DNA from: Methanoculleus sp036677455
Lineage (GTDB): Archaea > Halobacteriota > Methanomicrobia > Methanomicrobiales > Methanoculleaceae
Reading direction: 5' to 3'
DNA: 64,000 bases
Assembly (NCBI RefSeq): GCF_036677455.1
Contig: NZ_JAVBWL010000007.1
Span: 1 to 64,000, forward strand
Below the pieces are notes generated by a model, which saw nothing but the letters and a program-made list of their open reading frames with translations, searched no databases and was not told where the DNA came from. The translations under genes were made by a program, and so were the position numbers. Of this stretch, positions 18,849 through 27,641 are shown piece after piece. Each line of letters starts with the position of its first letter. Within the stretch, counting starts at the first letter, position 1.

Positions 18849-20498
18849 ATGGTCACCCGGCTTCAGCGCTACCGGCAGATGGCGGACGTGCTGGTCAAGT
18901 ACGGTTTTGGAATCCTCGTCGAGGAGGTTATCCCCGGGGGCAAGCGGCTCAAAGCACTCCGCAGACCACCGGAAGTGGAGCTATCGGTCTACGAGCGGAT
19001 CCACCTTGCTATCGAGGAGCTGGGGCCCACCTATGTGAAGTTCGGCCAGATCATGAGCACCCGCCGGGAGCTCTTTCCGCCCGAACTCATCGAGGAGTTG
19101 CAGAAACTCCAGGACCACGTCTCCCCGGTCCCGTTCGTCGAGATCCGGCCGGAGATCATGAGATACTGCCCAAACCTCGAGGAGTGCTTCGATATCATCG
19201 AAGCGGAGCCGGTTGCGGCGGCCTCCCTCTCGCAGGTCCATCGTGCGGTGACGAGAGACGGCCGCGTCGTCGCCCTCAAGGTGCAGCGCCCGGGAATCCG
19301 GGATCTGATAGAGACCGATCTCCAGATCCTGCAGTCGCTCGTGCCACGGATGGAGTCGGTCTTCCCGGATCTGCGAGTATACAACCTGCGGGGTATGCTC
19401 GATGAGTTCTCGGCCCAGATCCGGCGCGAACTGGACTTCACCCAGGACGGGCTGAACGCGGAGCGCCTCAAACGGAACCTGAGCGACGTCCCGTGCGTGA
19501 AGATCCCCGCGATCTACTGGCAGATCTCCGGCCCCTACCTCCTTGCCATGGAGTTTGTCGAAGGGGTCCGGATCGACGACGTGGATGCCCTCCGGAGACG
19601 TGGCCTCTTCCCGCAAGAGATCGCCGAGATCGGTTTTTCCGCCTACGTCCAGCAGATCTTCGTCGACGGGTTCTTTCACGGGGACCCGCACCCGGGGAAC
19701 CTTCTGGTGACCGACCGGGGCGAGATCATCTTCCTCGACTTCGGCCTCGTCGGCGTCCTCCGCCCGGAGAAGAGGCGCGCCTTCGTCGACCTCCTCCTCG
19801 CCATGACCCAGATGGATGTATCCGGGATGATCGCGGCGTTTCGGAGGCTTGATGTCGAGATCAACCCGAAGATCCTCGATGCCCTGAAAGATGACCTCTA
19901 CGTGGTCCTGCTCGACTACCGGGAGACGAAGATCGAGCAGGTGAACTTTGCGACAACGATCCAGAATCTGACCGACGCCCTCCGCAGGTACCACATCCGG
20001 GTGCCGTCCACCCTGATGCTCATGATGAAGGTGATCGTCATGGTGCTGGACATCGGCACCCGGCTCGATCCGTCGTTCAACTTCGAGCAGCAGATCCGGC
20101 CCTACCTGACGGAGATCGCTGCACAGCAGCGGCTCTCCTCCGATAACGTGACGGGTGCGGTGCGGTCCCTGGTGAGCGCGACGGAGAACCTGCTTGCCAT
20201 CCCGGGGAACGTGAACGAGACCTTAAAGACCCTCTCGGAGGGCACCGTCACGATCGAACTCGAGAACCGCGACCTCATCGCGATCGTCGGCGTCATCGAC
20301 CGGACGAGCGACAAGATCATCATCGGGCTGGTGATCGCTGCAATCGTCGTAGGCTCTTCGCTGATCCTCCGGGTGGCCGATCTCCCGATCCCGGGATACG
20401 TCTCGATCCTTGCAACCGTGGGCTACGTCTTTGCGGTTATCCTCGGGTTCTACGCGGTGTATGATGCCATCAGGCACACCCGCGCCCTCCGGAAGTGA
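18849..20498 (+). CDS. ABC1/UbiB-family atypical kinase
   Basis: The 549-residue protein belongs to the ABC1/ADCK/UbiB family. The KxGQ region appears as TYVKFGQIMSTR. The family hallmark AAS loop (VAAASLSQVH) and ALKVQRP lysine are next, followed by FHGDPHPGNLLV and LDFGLVG, equivalent to catalytic and DFG motifs. Two hydrophobic helices end the protein (about residues 485-540), anchoring it to the membrane. In bacteria UbiB supports ubiquinone synthesis, but methanogens of this type lack ubiquinone, so its role is probably in isoprenoid or membrane-lipid homeostasis (inference). ATG 18849 fits the conserved start; a longer upstream frame overlaps the transporter gene. Confidence 0.9.
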   Translation: MVTRLQRYRQMADVLVKYGFGILVEEVIPGGKRLKALRRPPEVELSVYERIHLAIEELGPTYVKFGQIMSTRRELFPPELIEELQKLQDHVSPVPFVEIRPEIMRYCPNLEECFDIIEAEPVAAASLSQVHRAVTRDGRVVALKVQRPGIRDLIETDLQILQSLVPRMESVFPDLRVYNLRGMLDEFSAQIRRELDFTQDGLNAERLKRNLSDVPCVKIPAIYWQISGPYLLAMEFVEGVRIDDVDALRRRGLFPQEIAEIGFSAYVQQIFVDGFFHGDPHPGNLLVTDRGEIIFLDFGLVGVLRPEKRRAFVDLLLAMTQMDVSGMIAAFRRLDVEINPKILDALKDDLYVVLLDYRETKIEQVNFATTIQNLTDALRRYHIRVPSTLMLMMKVIVMVLDIGTRLDPSFNFEQQIRPYLTEIAAQQRLSSDNVTGAVRSLVSATENLLAIPGNVNETLKTLSEGTVTIELENRDLIAIVGVIDRTSDKIIIGLVIAAIVVGSSLILRVADLPIPGYVSILATVGYVFAVILGFYAVYDAIRHTRALRK

Positions 20499-20532
20499 GG
20501 CCTGAGCGCCGCCGCCCCGGGAGAATCACCCA

Positions 20533-20545
20533 TAATACTTATCCC
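20533..20545 (+). promoter_or_regulatory. TATA-like element before thioesterase gene
   Basis: CATAATACTTATC is an A/T-rich block in otherwise GC-rich DNA, about 45 nt before the GTG start at 20585. It may start a transcript that is separate from the upstream kinase gene. Confidence 0.4.
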
Positions 20546-20584
20546 GGCCGACCCCAAACCCTCACCAGGATTGAGCGTGGTCAC

Positions 20585-20992
20585 GTGGGCTACTTAGAGG
20601 AACTCAAACGGATCGGGAGGGACGCAAACCCCTTCTTCACCATGATGGGGATAGAAGTGAACGAGTTCGGCGACGGGCGCGCCCGCCTCACGATGGAGGT
20701 CCGGCCGGATATGCTGAACGGTGCCGGATGGCTCCAGGGCGGGGTCTATGTAGCGCTCGCAGACGAGGCGATCGCGCTTGCGCTCTACACGCTCCTTGGT
20801 GAGGAGGAGCGGATCGCCACGATTGACGAGCACACCAGTTTCATAAAAGGCGTCAATACCGGGACGCTCGTCGCTACCGGGAGAGTCATCCGGAAAGGGC
20901 GCCGGGTGGCGTTTGCGGACGGTGAGGTCCGGAGCGCGGCGGACGATACGCTTCTCACCCGGACATCGACGTCGTATGCGGTCATAAGTTAA
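20585..20992 (+). CDS. PaaI-type hotdog-fold thioesterase
   Basis: The 135-residue single-domain protein has the hotdog-fold pattern of PaaI/YbgC thioesterases: FFTMMGIEVNEFGDGRARLTM, then the helix motif NGAGWLQGGVYVALADEA, with Gly-Gly and Asp typical of the acyl-CoA thioesterase subgroup. A cytosolic hydrolase of an acyl- or aryl-CoA thioester is expected; the substrate cannot be named. GTG 20585 is chosen because the preceding frame is Pro/Arg-rich and does not fit the family. It lies between the kinase gene and pyrG. Confidence 0.83.
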   Translation: MGYLEELKRIGRDANPFFTMMGIEVNEFGDGRARLTMEVRPDMLNGAGWLQGGVYVALADEAIALALYTLLGEEERIATIDEHTSFIKGVNTGTLVATGRVIRKGRRVAFADGEVRSAADDTLLTRTSTSYAVIS

Positions 20993-21131
20993 CGGCAGGA
21001 CGGCACGGAGCCGGCGAAATCCCCCGTTTCACCGGCAGGGATCTTCCGGAGGCGCCCGGAACAATACATTCTCAAGCGAGAGATCACATATATTACGTAG
21101 TGATTCCGGACCATCGGAGGGGAACGAGAGT

Positions 21132-22727
21132 TTGAAGTATATTGTTGTAACCGGCGGCGTCATGAGCGGGCTCGGGAAGGGCATCACCACCGCATCCATC
21201 GGTCGCCTCCTGAAAAATCGCGGCTATGAGGTGACGGCGGTCAAGATCGACCCGTACCTGAACATCGACGCCGGCACCATGAACCCCGCCCAGCACGGTG
21301 AGGTCTTCGTCCTTGCCGACGGCGGCGAGGTCGATCTCGACCTCGGCAACTACGAGCGGTTCCTGAACATCAGCCTCAAGTCGATCCATAACATCACGAC
21401 CGGGAAGGTCTACCGGAACGTCATCGAGAAGGAACGGCGCGGGGATTTCCTCGGCGCGACCGTCCAGATCATCCCCCACATCACCGACGAGATCAAGCAC
21501 TGCATCCGCCGTGCAGCCGAGGAGCCGGTCAACGGCGACAGAAAGGCTGAGGTCTGCATGGTGGAGGTCGGCGGCACGGTCGGTGACATCGAGAGCATGC
21601 CGTTCCTCGAAGCGGTCCGGCAGATGCACGGCGAACTCGCGCCGGAGGATATGATCCTGGTCCACGTCACCCTGGTCCCGATGGACACCATGGGCGACTT
21701 CAAGACCAAACCCACGCAGCACTCGGTCAAGGCGCTCCGGGAGCTCGGGCTGCAGCCCGACATCATCGTGGTGAGGAGCCGCGAGGTGATCACCCCGCAG
21801 ACGAAGAGCAAGATATCCACCTTCACCGACGTCCCGGTCAAGGCCGTGGTCTCCGCAAAGGATGTCCCCGACATCTACCAGATCCCGGTGGAACTGGAGA
21901 AGGAAGGGATTGCAGAAGGCGTCTGCAACTACCTTGCTCTCGAGAACCGGGAGCCGGATCCCGCGTGGTACCGGCTGGTCTCGCAGGAGTACACGAACCG
22001 GGCGACGATCGCCATCGTCAGCAAGTACGGGATCGAGGATGTCTACATCTCCATCAAGGAGTCGCTCAAGCACGCCGGAAGAGCGCTCTCCACCGAGGTG
22101 AACATACGCTGGCTGGATGCGGAGACCTTCGACCTGCAGGACCTCGCTGACGTCGACGGCATCCTGGTCCCGGGAGGATTCGGCCAGCGCGGCGTCGAGG
22201 GCAAGATCCGGGCGATCCGGTATGCTCGCGAGAACCGGGTTCCCTACCTCGGCCTCTGCCTCGGCTTCCAGCTCTCGGTGATCGAGTATGCGCGCCACGT
22301 CCTCGGGATCAACGATGCCACGAGCGAAGAGATGGGGGCGGGGACGCACGTCATCGCCATCCTCCCCGAGCAGGAGGGCGTCGCCGACCTCGGCGGCACG
22401 ATGCGCCTCGGCGACTGCACCATCGAGCTCAAAGAAGGGACAAAGGTGACCGCCCTCTACGGCAGGACGGAGATCGTGGAGCGGCACCGGCACCGCTACG
22501 AGGTAAACCCGGCGTTCATCGGCGACCTCGAAGACGCCGGCCTCGTCTTCTCGGGGTCCTGCGGCGAGCGGATGGAGGTCTGCGAACTCCCGGGCCACCC
22601 CTTCTACCTTGCGACACAGTTCCACCCCGAGTTCAAATCAAGCCCGACCAACCCCTCTCCGCCCTACATCGGGTTTGTAGAGGCATGCAAAAAGAATAAA
22701 TCCTCATCCCAGGACCAGACACGGTGA
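21132..22727 (+). CDS. pyrG: CTP synthase
   Basis: This enzyme converts UTP to CTP using ATP and glutamine. The 531 residues comprise an amidoligase domain (VVTGGVMSGLGKGITTASIGRLL at the N-terminus; DPYLNIDAGTMNP) and a C-terminal class I glutamine amidotransferase with the nucleophile Cys in YLGLCLGFQ and His/Glu in QFHPEF. The start codon is TTG at 21132, giving the family-typical MKYIVVTGG. A TATA-like CACATATATTACG occurs near 21086-21098. It is the first gene of a run with guaA, argD-like, hisC, AK6 and a phospholipid synthase. Confidence 0.97.
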   Translation: MKYIVVTGGVMSGLGKGITTASIGRLLKNRGYEVTAVKIDPYLNIDAGTMNPAQHGEVFVLADGGEVDLDLGNYERFLNISLKSIHNITTGKVYRNVIEKERRGDFLGATVQIIPHITDEIKHCIRRAAEEPVNGDRKAEVCMVEVGGTVGDIESMPFLEAVRQMHGELAPEDMILVHVTLVPMDTMGDFKTKPTQHSVKALRELGLQPDIIVVRSREVITPQTKSKISTFTDVPVKAVVSAKDVPDIYQIPVELEKEGIAEGVCNYLALENREPDPAWYRLVSQEYTNRATIAIVSKYGIEDVYISIKESLKHAGRALSTEVNIRWLDAETFDLQDLADVDGILVPGGFGQRGVEGKIRAIRYARENRVPYLGLCLGFQLSVIEYARHVLGINDATSEEMGAGTHVIAILPEQEGVADLGGTMRLGDCTIELKEGTKVTALYGRTEIVERHRHRYEVNPAFIGDLEDAGLVFSGSCGERMEVCELPGHPFYLATQFHPEFKSSPTNPSPPYIGFVEACKKNKSSSQDQTR

Positions 22728-22733
22728 CACAGC

Positions 22734-23651
22734 ATGGTAAACGTTGAAAGATTCATCGATGAGGCAGTCCGGCAGATACGGCAGACTGCAGGTGGAGAAA
22801 AGGTCGTGATGGCGCTCTCCGGCGGCGTGGACTCGTCGGTCTGCGCGGCTCTCGCCTCCCGCGCCATAGGAGATGCCCTCGTCCCGATATACGTGGATAC
22901 CGGCCTCATGCGCAAGGGAGAGACCGAACGCATCCGGTCGCTCTTCGCCGACACAAACCTCAAGGTCGTGGATGCCGCGGACGAGTTCTTCGCGGCGCTC
23001 GAAGGCATCACCGATCCCGAGGAGAAACGCAAAGCCATCGGCGAGAAGTTCGTCCGTATCTTCGAGCGCGAGGCGAAGCGGACGGGAGCAACGATGCTCC
23101 TGCAGGGGACGATCTACCCCGACCGCATCGAGAGCGAGGGGGGCATCAAGAGCCACCACAACGTCGGCGGCATGCCTCTCGATATCAAGTTCAAAGGCGT
23201 CATCGAGCCGATTGCCGACCTCTACAAGGACGAGGTCCGCGAGGTCGCCGGTGGGCTCGGGCTCCCGGCGGAGATCCAGCACCGGATGCCCTTCCCCGGG
23301 CCGGGGCTTGCCGTCAGGGTGATCGGCGAGGTGACGAGAGAGAAGATAGCGATCGTCCGGGAAGCAAACGCCATCGCCGAGGAGTGCCTGGTGGAGAAGT
23401 TCCGCCCCTGGCAGTGCTTTGCGGCGCTCATCGGTCTCGGGACCGGGGTGAAGGGCGACATCAGGCTCCACGGCTGGATCGTCGCTGTCCGGGCAGTTCA
23501 GTCGCGGGACGGCATGACCGCCGAACCCCTGCTCCTGCCTTATGAGACTCTCACCGGGATGGCGTCCCGGATCACCGCCGAGATCCCCGGCGTCTCCCGG
23601 GTGGTCTACGACGTCACCCCGAAACCCCCGGCGACGATCGAGTACGAGTGA
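22734..23651 (+). CDS. guaA: GMP synthase subunit B (ATP pyrophosphatase)
   Basis: The 305-residue protein is the archaeal split form of GMP synthase: the ATP-pyrophosphatase and dimerisation domains without the glutaminase, which is encoded elsewhere. The PP-loop SGGVDSSVCAAL is at residues 30-41. The C-terminal part holds the XMP-binding residues, ending in the family signature KPPATIEYE. It uses ATP to adenylate XMP before amination to GMP. It begins 6 nt after pyrG, a pairing of two nucleotide amination enzymes. Confidence 0.96.
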   Translation: MVNVERFIDEAVRQIRQTAGGEKVVMALSGGVDSSVCAALASRAIGDALVPIYVDTGLMRKGETERIRSLFADTNLKVVDAADEFFAALEGITDPEEKRKAIGEKFVRIFEREAKRTGATMLLQGTIYPDRIESEGGIKSHHNVGGMPLDIKFKGVIEPIADLYKDEVREVAGGLGLPAEIQHRMPFPGPGLAVRVIGEVTREKIAIVREANAIAEECLVEKFRPWQCFAALIGLGTGVKGDIRLHGWIVAVRAVQSRDGMTAEPLLLPYETLTGMASRITAEIPGVSRVVYDVTPKPPATIEYE

Positions 23652-23658
23652 GGAGACT

Positions 23659-24825
23659 ATGGAAGAACAATCGCGGGTGTTTGACGCCCGCAACCTGATC
23701 ATGGCAAAAGATTCACGGGAGCTTGATGCTCGCTACTACATGCCCGCGTTTTCCCGGACGATGAAGATCGTCCGCGGCGCGGGGTCACGCGTCTGGGACG
23801 ACCAGGGAAAGGAGTATATCGACTGCGTGGCCGGTATTGCGGTCTGCAGCACCGGCCACTGCCACCCGGAGGTGGTCGAGGCGATCTGCGACCAGGCCCG
23901 TCGGCTGATCCACTGCTCGAACCTCTACTACGTCCCGAACCAGGCGGAACTCGCGGAGAGACTCGTCGCGACCACGGGCCTTGCAAAGGCGTTCCTCTCG
24001 AACTCCGGCGCGGAGGCAAACGAGGGGGCGATCAAACTCGCCCGCGTTCGGACGGGAAGGAAGAAGTTCGTCGCGTTCACCCACGGGTTCCACGGCAGGA
24101 CCTGCGGGTCGCTTGCGGTCACCCACAAGCCCACGATCCGGGAGCCGTTTGAGCCGCTCGAACCCGCCTGTACATTCGTCGACTACGGCGACCTCGATGC
24201 GCTCGCCGCGGCCATCGATAAGGATACCGCCGGGGTCTTCGTCGAGCCGATCCAGGGCGAAGCAGGCGTCCTGATACCGCCCGAGACCTTCTTCCGGGGC
24301 ATCCGGGAGATCTGCGACGATGCCGGCGCACTGATGATCGTCGATGAGGTGCAGACCGGGATGGGCCGGACCGGGAAGTGGCTTGCCATCCAGCACACCG
24401 GTGTCACCCCCGACATCGTCACGCTCGCAAAAGGGCTTGCGAGCGGATTTCCGATCGGCGCGCTCGTCGCCCGCGAGGGGCTCGAGTTTGACAGGAGCGA
24501 GCACGGCAGCACGTTTGCCGGCGGTCCGCTCGCCTGCGCTACGGCGCTCGCGACGATCGGGGTCATCGAGAAGATCCTCCCCGGCATCCCGGCAAAGGGC
24601 GAACGGTTCATGAAGGGTCTCGCTCGTCACAACCCGCGGGGCCGCGGCCTGATGATCGGCATCTCGGTCGGGGACCGGTGTCCGGAGGTCCAGCGTATCT
24701 GCGCCGAGAACGGCGTGCTCGTCAACTGTGCCGCCGACGGCAACCTCCGGTTGATTCCGCCGCTGGTGATCACGGACGAGGAGATCGATACGGCTGTCGG
24801 TGTCATCGATGCGGCACTTGATTAG
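23659..24825 (+). CDS. argD: Class III aminotransferase, acetylornithine aminotransferase-like
   Basis: The 388-residue PLP enzyme of fold type I has the class III signature: FLSNSGAEANEGAIKLAR, HGFHGRT, the cofactor Asp in IVDEVQTGMGRTG, and the PLP lysine in LAKGLASGFP. Closest recognised role is ArgD, transamination of N-acetylornithine and 2-oxoglutarate in arginine synthesis; other omega-amino acid substrates cannot be excluded. ATG 23659 follows the guaA stop by 7 nt with a GAGGAG-like ribosome site. The 3' end overlaps hisC. Confidence 0.85.
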   Translation: MEEQSRVFDARNLIMAKDSRELDARYYMPAFSRTMKIVRGAGSRVWDDQGKEYIDCVAGIAVCSTGHCHPEVVEAICDQARRLIHCSNLYYVPNQAELAERLVATTGLAKAFLSNSGAEANEGAIKLARVRTGRKKFVAFTHGFHGRTCGSLAVTHKPTIREPFEPLEPACTFVDYGDLDALAAAIDKDTAGVFVEPIQGEAGVLIPPETFFRGIREICDDAGALMIVDEVQTGMGRTGKWLAIQHTGVTPDIVTLAKGLASGFPIGALVAREGLEFDRSEHGSTFAGGPLACATALATIGVIEKILPGIPAKGERFMKGLARHNPRGRGLMIGISVGDRCPEVQRICAENGVLVNCAADGNLRLIPPLVITDEEIDTAVGVIDAALD

Positions 24826-25867
24826 AGCGTGCTACGCGGGCGCGACGGGGTACTCCTACGCGAAGAAGGCGGAGGACGTCGCGCGCGAGCACGGCATCGA
24901 CCGGATAGCCCGTCTCGCGTCCAATGAGAACCCCTGCCCCCCATCGCCCGCCGCGCTTGAGGCGGCGGCGGCCGCTCTCCGGGAGGGGAACCGCTACCCG
25001 GACGAACGGGCATCGGTGCTGGTCGAAGCCCTCCGCCGCTATCACGGCGACTACCGGTTCGTGACCGGCGCCGGGATGGACGGTGTCATCGAGACGGTGA
25101 TCCGGACGGTCGTCGAGCCCGGTGAGGCAGTGGTCGTCTCGACCCCCACCTTCTCCTTCTACGGGATCGCGGCCACGGCGCATGGCGCACGGGTCGTGAG
25201 CGTCCCCCGGAGGGAGGACTTCTCGGTCGACCCGGCAGCCTTCATCGAGGCCTCCCGGGGAGCAAAACTCGCCTTCCTCTGCTCCCCGAACAACCCCACG
25301 GGAAACTCGGTCCCCATCGAGACGGTCGAGGAGATCCTTGACGGGGTGGAAGGGCTGCTCTTCCTCGACAACGCCTACGTCGACTTCTCGGATATCGACT
25401 ACCGGCCCCTGATGCGGCGGCACGAGAACCTCATCCTCGGGCGGACGATGTCGAAGATCTTCGCCCTCGCGGGGTTCCGGGTCGGTTACGCCTTTGTCCC
25501 GGCGTGGCTCGAGCCATTCTACCTGAGGGCGGCGACGCCGTTTGCCCTGAACTCGGTCTCGATCGCAGCAGCGGCCGGGGCGCTCGCCGACCCCGACCGG
25601 GTGCAGAGGACCCGCGACCATGTCCGGCGGTGGCGGCGGCGGTTCATCGAAGAGATACCGTTTGCGGCGTATCCCTCGGACGCAAACTTTGTCATGATCG
25701 ACGTCGCCCCCCACACTGGTGACGAGGCAGTGGACCACCTCGCGGCGCAGGGCGTTCTGGTGCGGTCCTGCACCAGTTTCCCGGGGCTCGGCGACCACTA
25801 CATCCGGGTCAGCATCGGCGAAGACTGGGAGAACGAACGATTCCTGGAGGCGGCGAAGAACCTATGA
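24809..25867 (+). CDS. hisC: Histidinol-phosphate aminotransferase
   Basis: The class I/II PLP enzyme of about 352 residues is assigned to HisC, which transaminates imidazole acetol phosphate in histidine synthesis. LASNENPCPPSPAALEA, the PNNPTGNSVP loop and the PLP lysine in TMSKIFALAGFRVGY match HisC; DNAYVDFSD supplies the Asp/Tyr that contact PLP. Starts at 24800 and 24809 are both possible inside argD; 24809 has a GGTG site at suitable distance. It overlaps the next gene by ATGA. Confidence 0.92.
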   Translation: MRHLIRACYAGATGYSYAKKAEDVAREHGIDRIARLASNENPCPPSPAALEAAAAALREGNRYPDERASVLVEALRRYHGDYRFVTGAGMDGVIETVIRTVVEPGEAVVVSTPTFSFYGIAATAHGARVVSVPRREDFSVDPAAFIEASRGAKLAFLCSPNNPTGNSVPIETVEEILDGVEGLLFLDNAYVDFSDIDYRPLMRRHENLILGRTMSKIFALAGFRVGYAFVPAWLEPFYLRAATPFALNSVSIAAAAGALADPDRVQRTRDHVRRWRRRFIEEIPFAAYPSDANFVMIDVAPHTGDEAVDHLAAQGVLVRSCTSFPGLGDHYIRVSIGEDWENERFLEAAKNL

Positions 25868-26376
25868 TGATCGGCATCACCGGCACGCCGGGAACCGGAA
25901 AGACGTCCATCGCGGCTGAACTCGAGCGGCGCGGTCACCGGGTCGTTCACCTGACCGATACGGTGCGGCCCTACATCATCGAGGAGGACCGCTGCCGCGA
26001 AACCATGGTGGTGGACGTCGACCGGTGGGTGGAGGAGTTTACGCCCGTCGACGGGATCGTCGAGGGCCACCTCGCGCACCTCCTCCCCTGCGACCGGGTG
26101 GTGGTGCTCCGGTGCCGCCCGGACGTCCTCGCGGCACGCCTCAGCCCGCGGAACTACCCCAGCGCGAAGGTCGCGGAGAACGTCGAGGCGGAGGCGCTCG
26201 ATGTCATCCTGATCGAGACGCTCGAAGGCCACCCGGACGAGCATGTCTTTGAACTCGATACGACCGGTCTCTCCGCCGACGAGTGCGCGGACCGGATCGA
26301 ACGGTTCATCCGGGGAGAACTGCCGCCGTCCTACGGGTCCATCGACTGGACCTGCTACCTGGAGCCCGGCAGATGA
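25864..26376 (+). CDS. Adenylate kinase AK6/Fap7-like
   Basis: The 170-residue P-loop kinase starts MMIGITGTPGTGKTS and keeps the compact AK6 pattern: HLTDTVRPYIIEED, VEGHLAHLLPCDRVVVLRC and the short lid RLSPRNYPSAKVAENVEAE. The family phosphorylates AMP or other NMPs and in archaea and eukaryotes also acts in small-subunit ribosome maturation (Fap7 with uS11). The ATGA overlap with hisC and with the downstream gene indicates tight cotranscription. Annotation as a putative adenylate kinase is secure; the ribosomal role here is inference. Confidence 0.9.
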   Translation: MMIGITGTPGTGKTSIAAELERRGHRVVHLTDTVRPYIIEEDRCRETMVVDVDRWVEEFTPVDGIVEGHLAHLLPCDRVVVLRCRPDVLAARLSPRNYPSAKVAENVEAEALDVILIETLEGHPDEHVFELDTTGLSADECADRIERFIRGELPPSYGSIDWTCYLEPGR

Positions 26377-26975
26377 CCCTCGACCAGTTCCGACCGCAGG
26401 TGCAGGGTATCATGCAGCCCGTGGTGAACCTGATGCGAAAGATCGGGGTCACGCCGAACGGGCTCTCCATCGCATCGCTCTTCGTATCGGCGCTCGCAGG
26501 GCTCGCTTATTACGCCGGGGGAGTCGTGCTCGGCACCGTCATGGTCGCGTTCAACGCCGTCTTCGACGCGCTCGACGGAGCCCTTGCCCGGGACCTCGGG
26601 ATCGCCGGACGCCGCGGGGACTTCCTCGACCACGTCATCGACCGGTATGCGGACATCTTCATCATCACCGGCATATTCGCGGGCGGCGCCGCCCCCTGGC
26701 CGATCGGTGTCTTTGCCCTGACCGGGGTCCTGATGTCCTCCTACCTCGGCACCCAGGCGCAGGCTGTCGGGGTCGGCAGGTTCTACGGGGGCATCCTCGG
26801 CCGGGCGGACCGCCTGGTGCTGATCATCATCGCCGGGGCGCTCACGGTCCTGATACCGGGGGAGATCTACGGCCTGAACTACCTCGGGTGGCTCCTCGTC
26901 ATATTCGGCATCCTCGGACACTACACCGCTCTTCAGCGGTTCGTCCACGTCTGGCGGCAGATCGATAAACCGTGA
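26373..26975 (+). CDS. CDP-alcohol phosphatidyltransferase (archaetidylinositol phosphate synthase-like)
   Basis: This 200-residue membrane enzyme has the family signature D-x2-D-G-x2-A-R-x8-G-x3-D-x3-D as DALDGALARDLGIAGRRGD followed by HVID (about residues 62-87) and about six hydrophobic segments. In archaea this group joins CDP-archaeol to inositol-1-phosphate to form the polar head-group phospholipid precursor. The specific alcohol acceptor is inference. It starts in an ATGA overlap with the AK6 gene and ends the run that began at pyrG. Confidence 0.87.
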   Translation: MTLDQFRPQVQGIMQPVVNLMRKIGVTPNGLSIASLFVSALAGLAYYAGGVVLGTVMVAFNAVFDALDGALARDLGIAGRRGDFLDHVIDRYADIFIITGIFAGGAAPWPIGVFALTGVLMSSYLGTQAQAVGVGRFYGGILGRADRLVLIIIAGALTVLIPGEIYGLNYLGWLLVIFGILGHYTALQRFVHVWRQIDKP

Positions 26976-27044
26976 GGCGCCCTCCGGGTTTTATCGGCCG
27001 GAACCATCTCTTTTCTCACTGCTAAAATTGGGGGTAGGCCGCCC

Positions 27045-27530
27045 CTACGGATTGAGGACGTAGACGCCGTAGGTGAGGTAGGTCGCAAACGTCACCCAGA
27101 GGAGGTAGGGCACAAGCAGCACCGCCGCCGGTACCGAGACCCGGTAGAAGGCGAGTATCGTCATGAGGATTGCTATCCAGAGGAGGACGATCTCGATGAG
27201 GGCAAGGAAGGGGGACTGCAACCCGAAGAAGAGGAACGACCAGAGGACGTTGAGAATCAGCTGGACGCCAAAGATCGCCATGGCGACCTTCACATCCTTC
27301 TGCTCCCACCCCTTGCTCCAGACGAGGTAGAGCGCGATGCCCATGAGGATATAGAGCACCGTCCAGACAGGGCCAAAGACCCATGGAGGTGGATTCAGCC
27401 CGGTTTTTATAAGACCGGCATACCAGCCGGGAATAGCCGGTATCGAGTAGATCGACCCGATCAATCCTGCAAGCAGGCAGACCCCGATCGAGAGAAGGAA
27501 CTGAACCGCCCGAACGTAAACGGATGCCAT
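27045..27530 (-). CDS. tspO: TspO/MBR family tryptophan-rich membrane protein
   Basis: The 161-residue protein has five hydrophobic helices and the family features GWYAGLIKTGLNPPPWVFGPVWTVLYILMGIA, where the PPWVFGPVW loop binds porphyrin-like ligands, and a C-terminal LLWVTFATYLTYGVYVLN. TspO proteins bind and may photo-oxidise or sense tetrapyrroles. ATG 27530 fits the first membrane helix; a 30-residue upstream extension is unlikely. It stands alone, convergent with the phospholipid gene. Confidence 0.92.
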   Translation of the reverse strand: MASVYVRAVQFLLSIGVCLLAGLIGSIYSIPAIPGWYAGLIKTGLNPPPWVFGPVWTVLYILMGIALYLVWSKGWEQKDVKVAMAIFGVQLILNVLWSFLFFGLQSPFLALIEIVLLWIAILMTILAFYRVSVPAAVLLVPYLLWVTFATYLTYGVYVLNP

Positions 27531-27552
27531 AACGCTACATGGTGAATCGGTG

Positions 27553-27566
27553 TCCTTAAATCTTTT
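27553..27566 (-). promoter_or_regulatory. TATA-like element of tspO
   Basis: The minus strand reads AAAAGATTTAAGGA about 25-35 nt upstream of the tspO start, consistent with a short-leader archaeal transcript. Confidence 0.5.
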
Positions 27567-27641
27567 GATACGAGGAGAGGAGGCCGGTCCCGGCCCGACA
27601 GAGAGCCGACGGTGCGCCACTCCCGCACCGGACCCGGGGAG

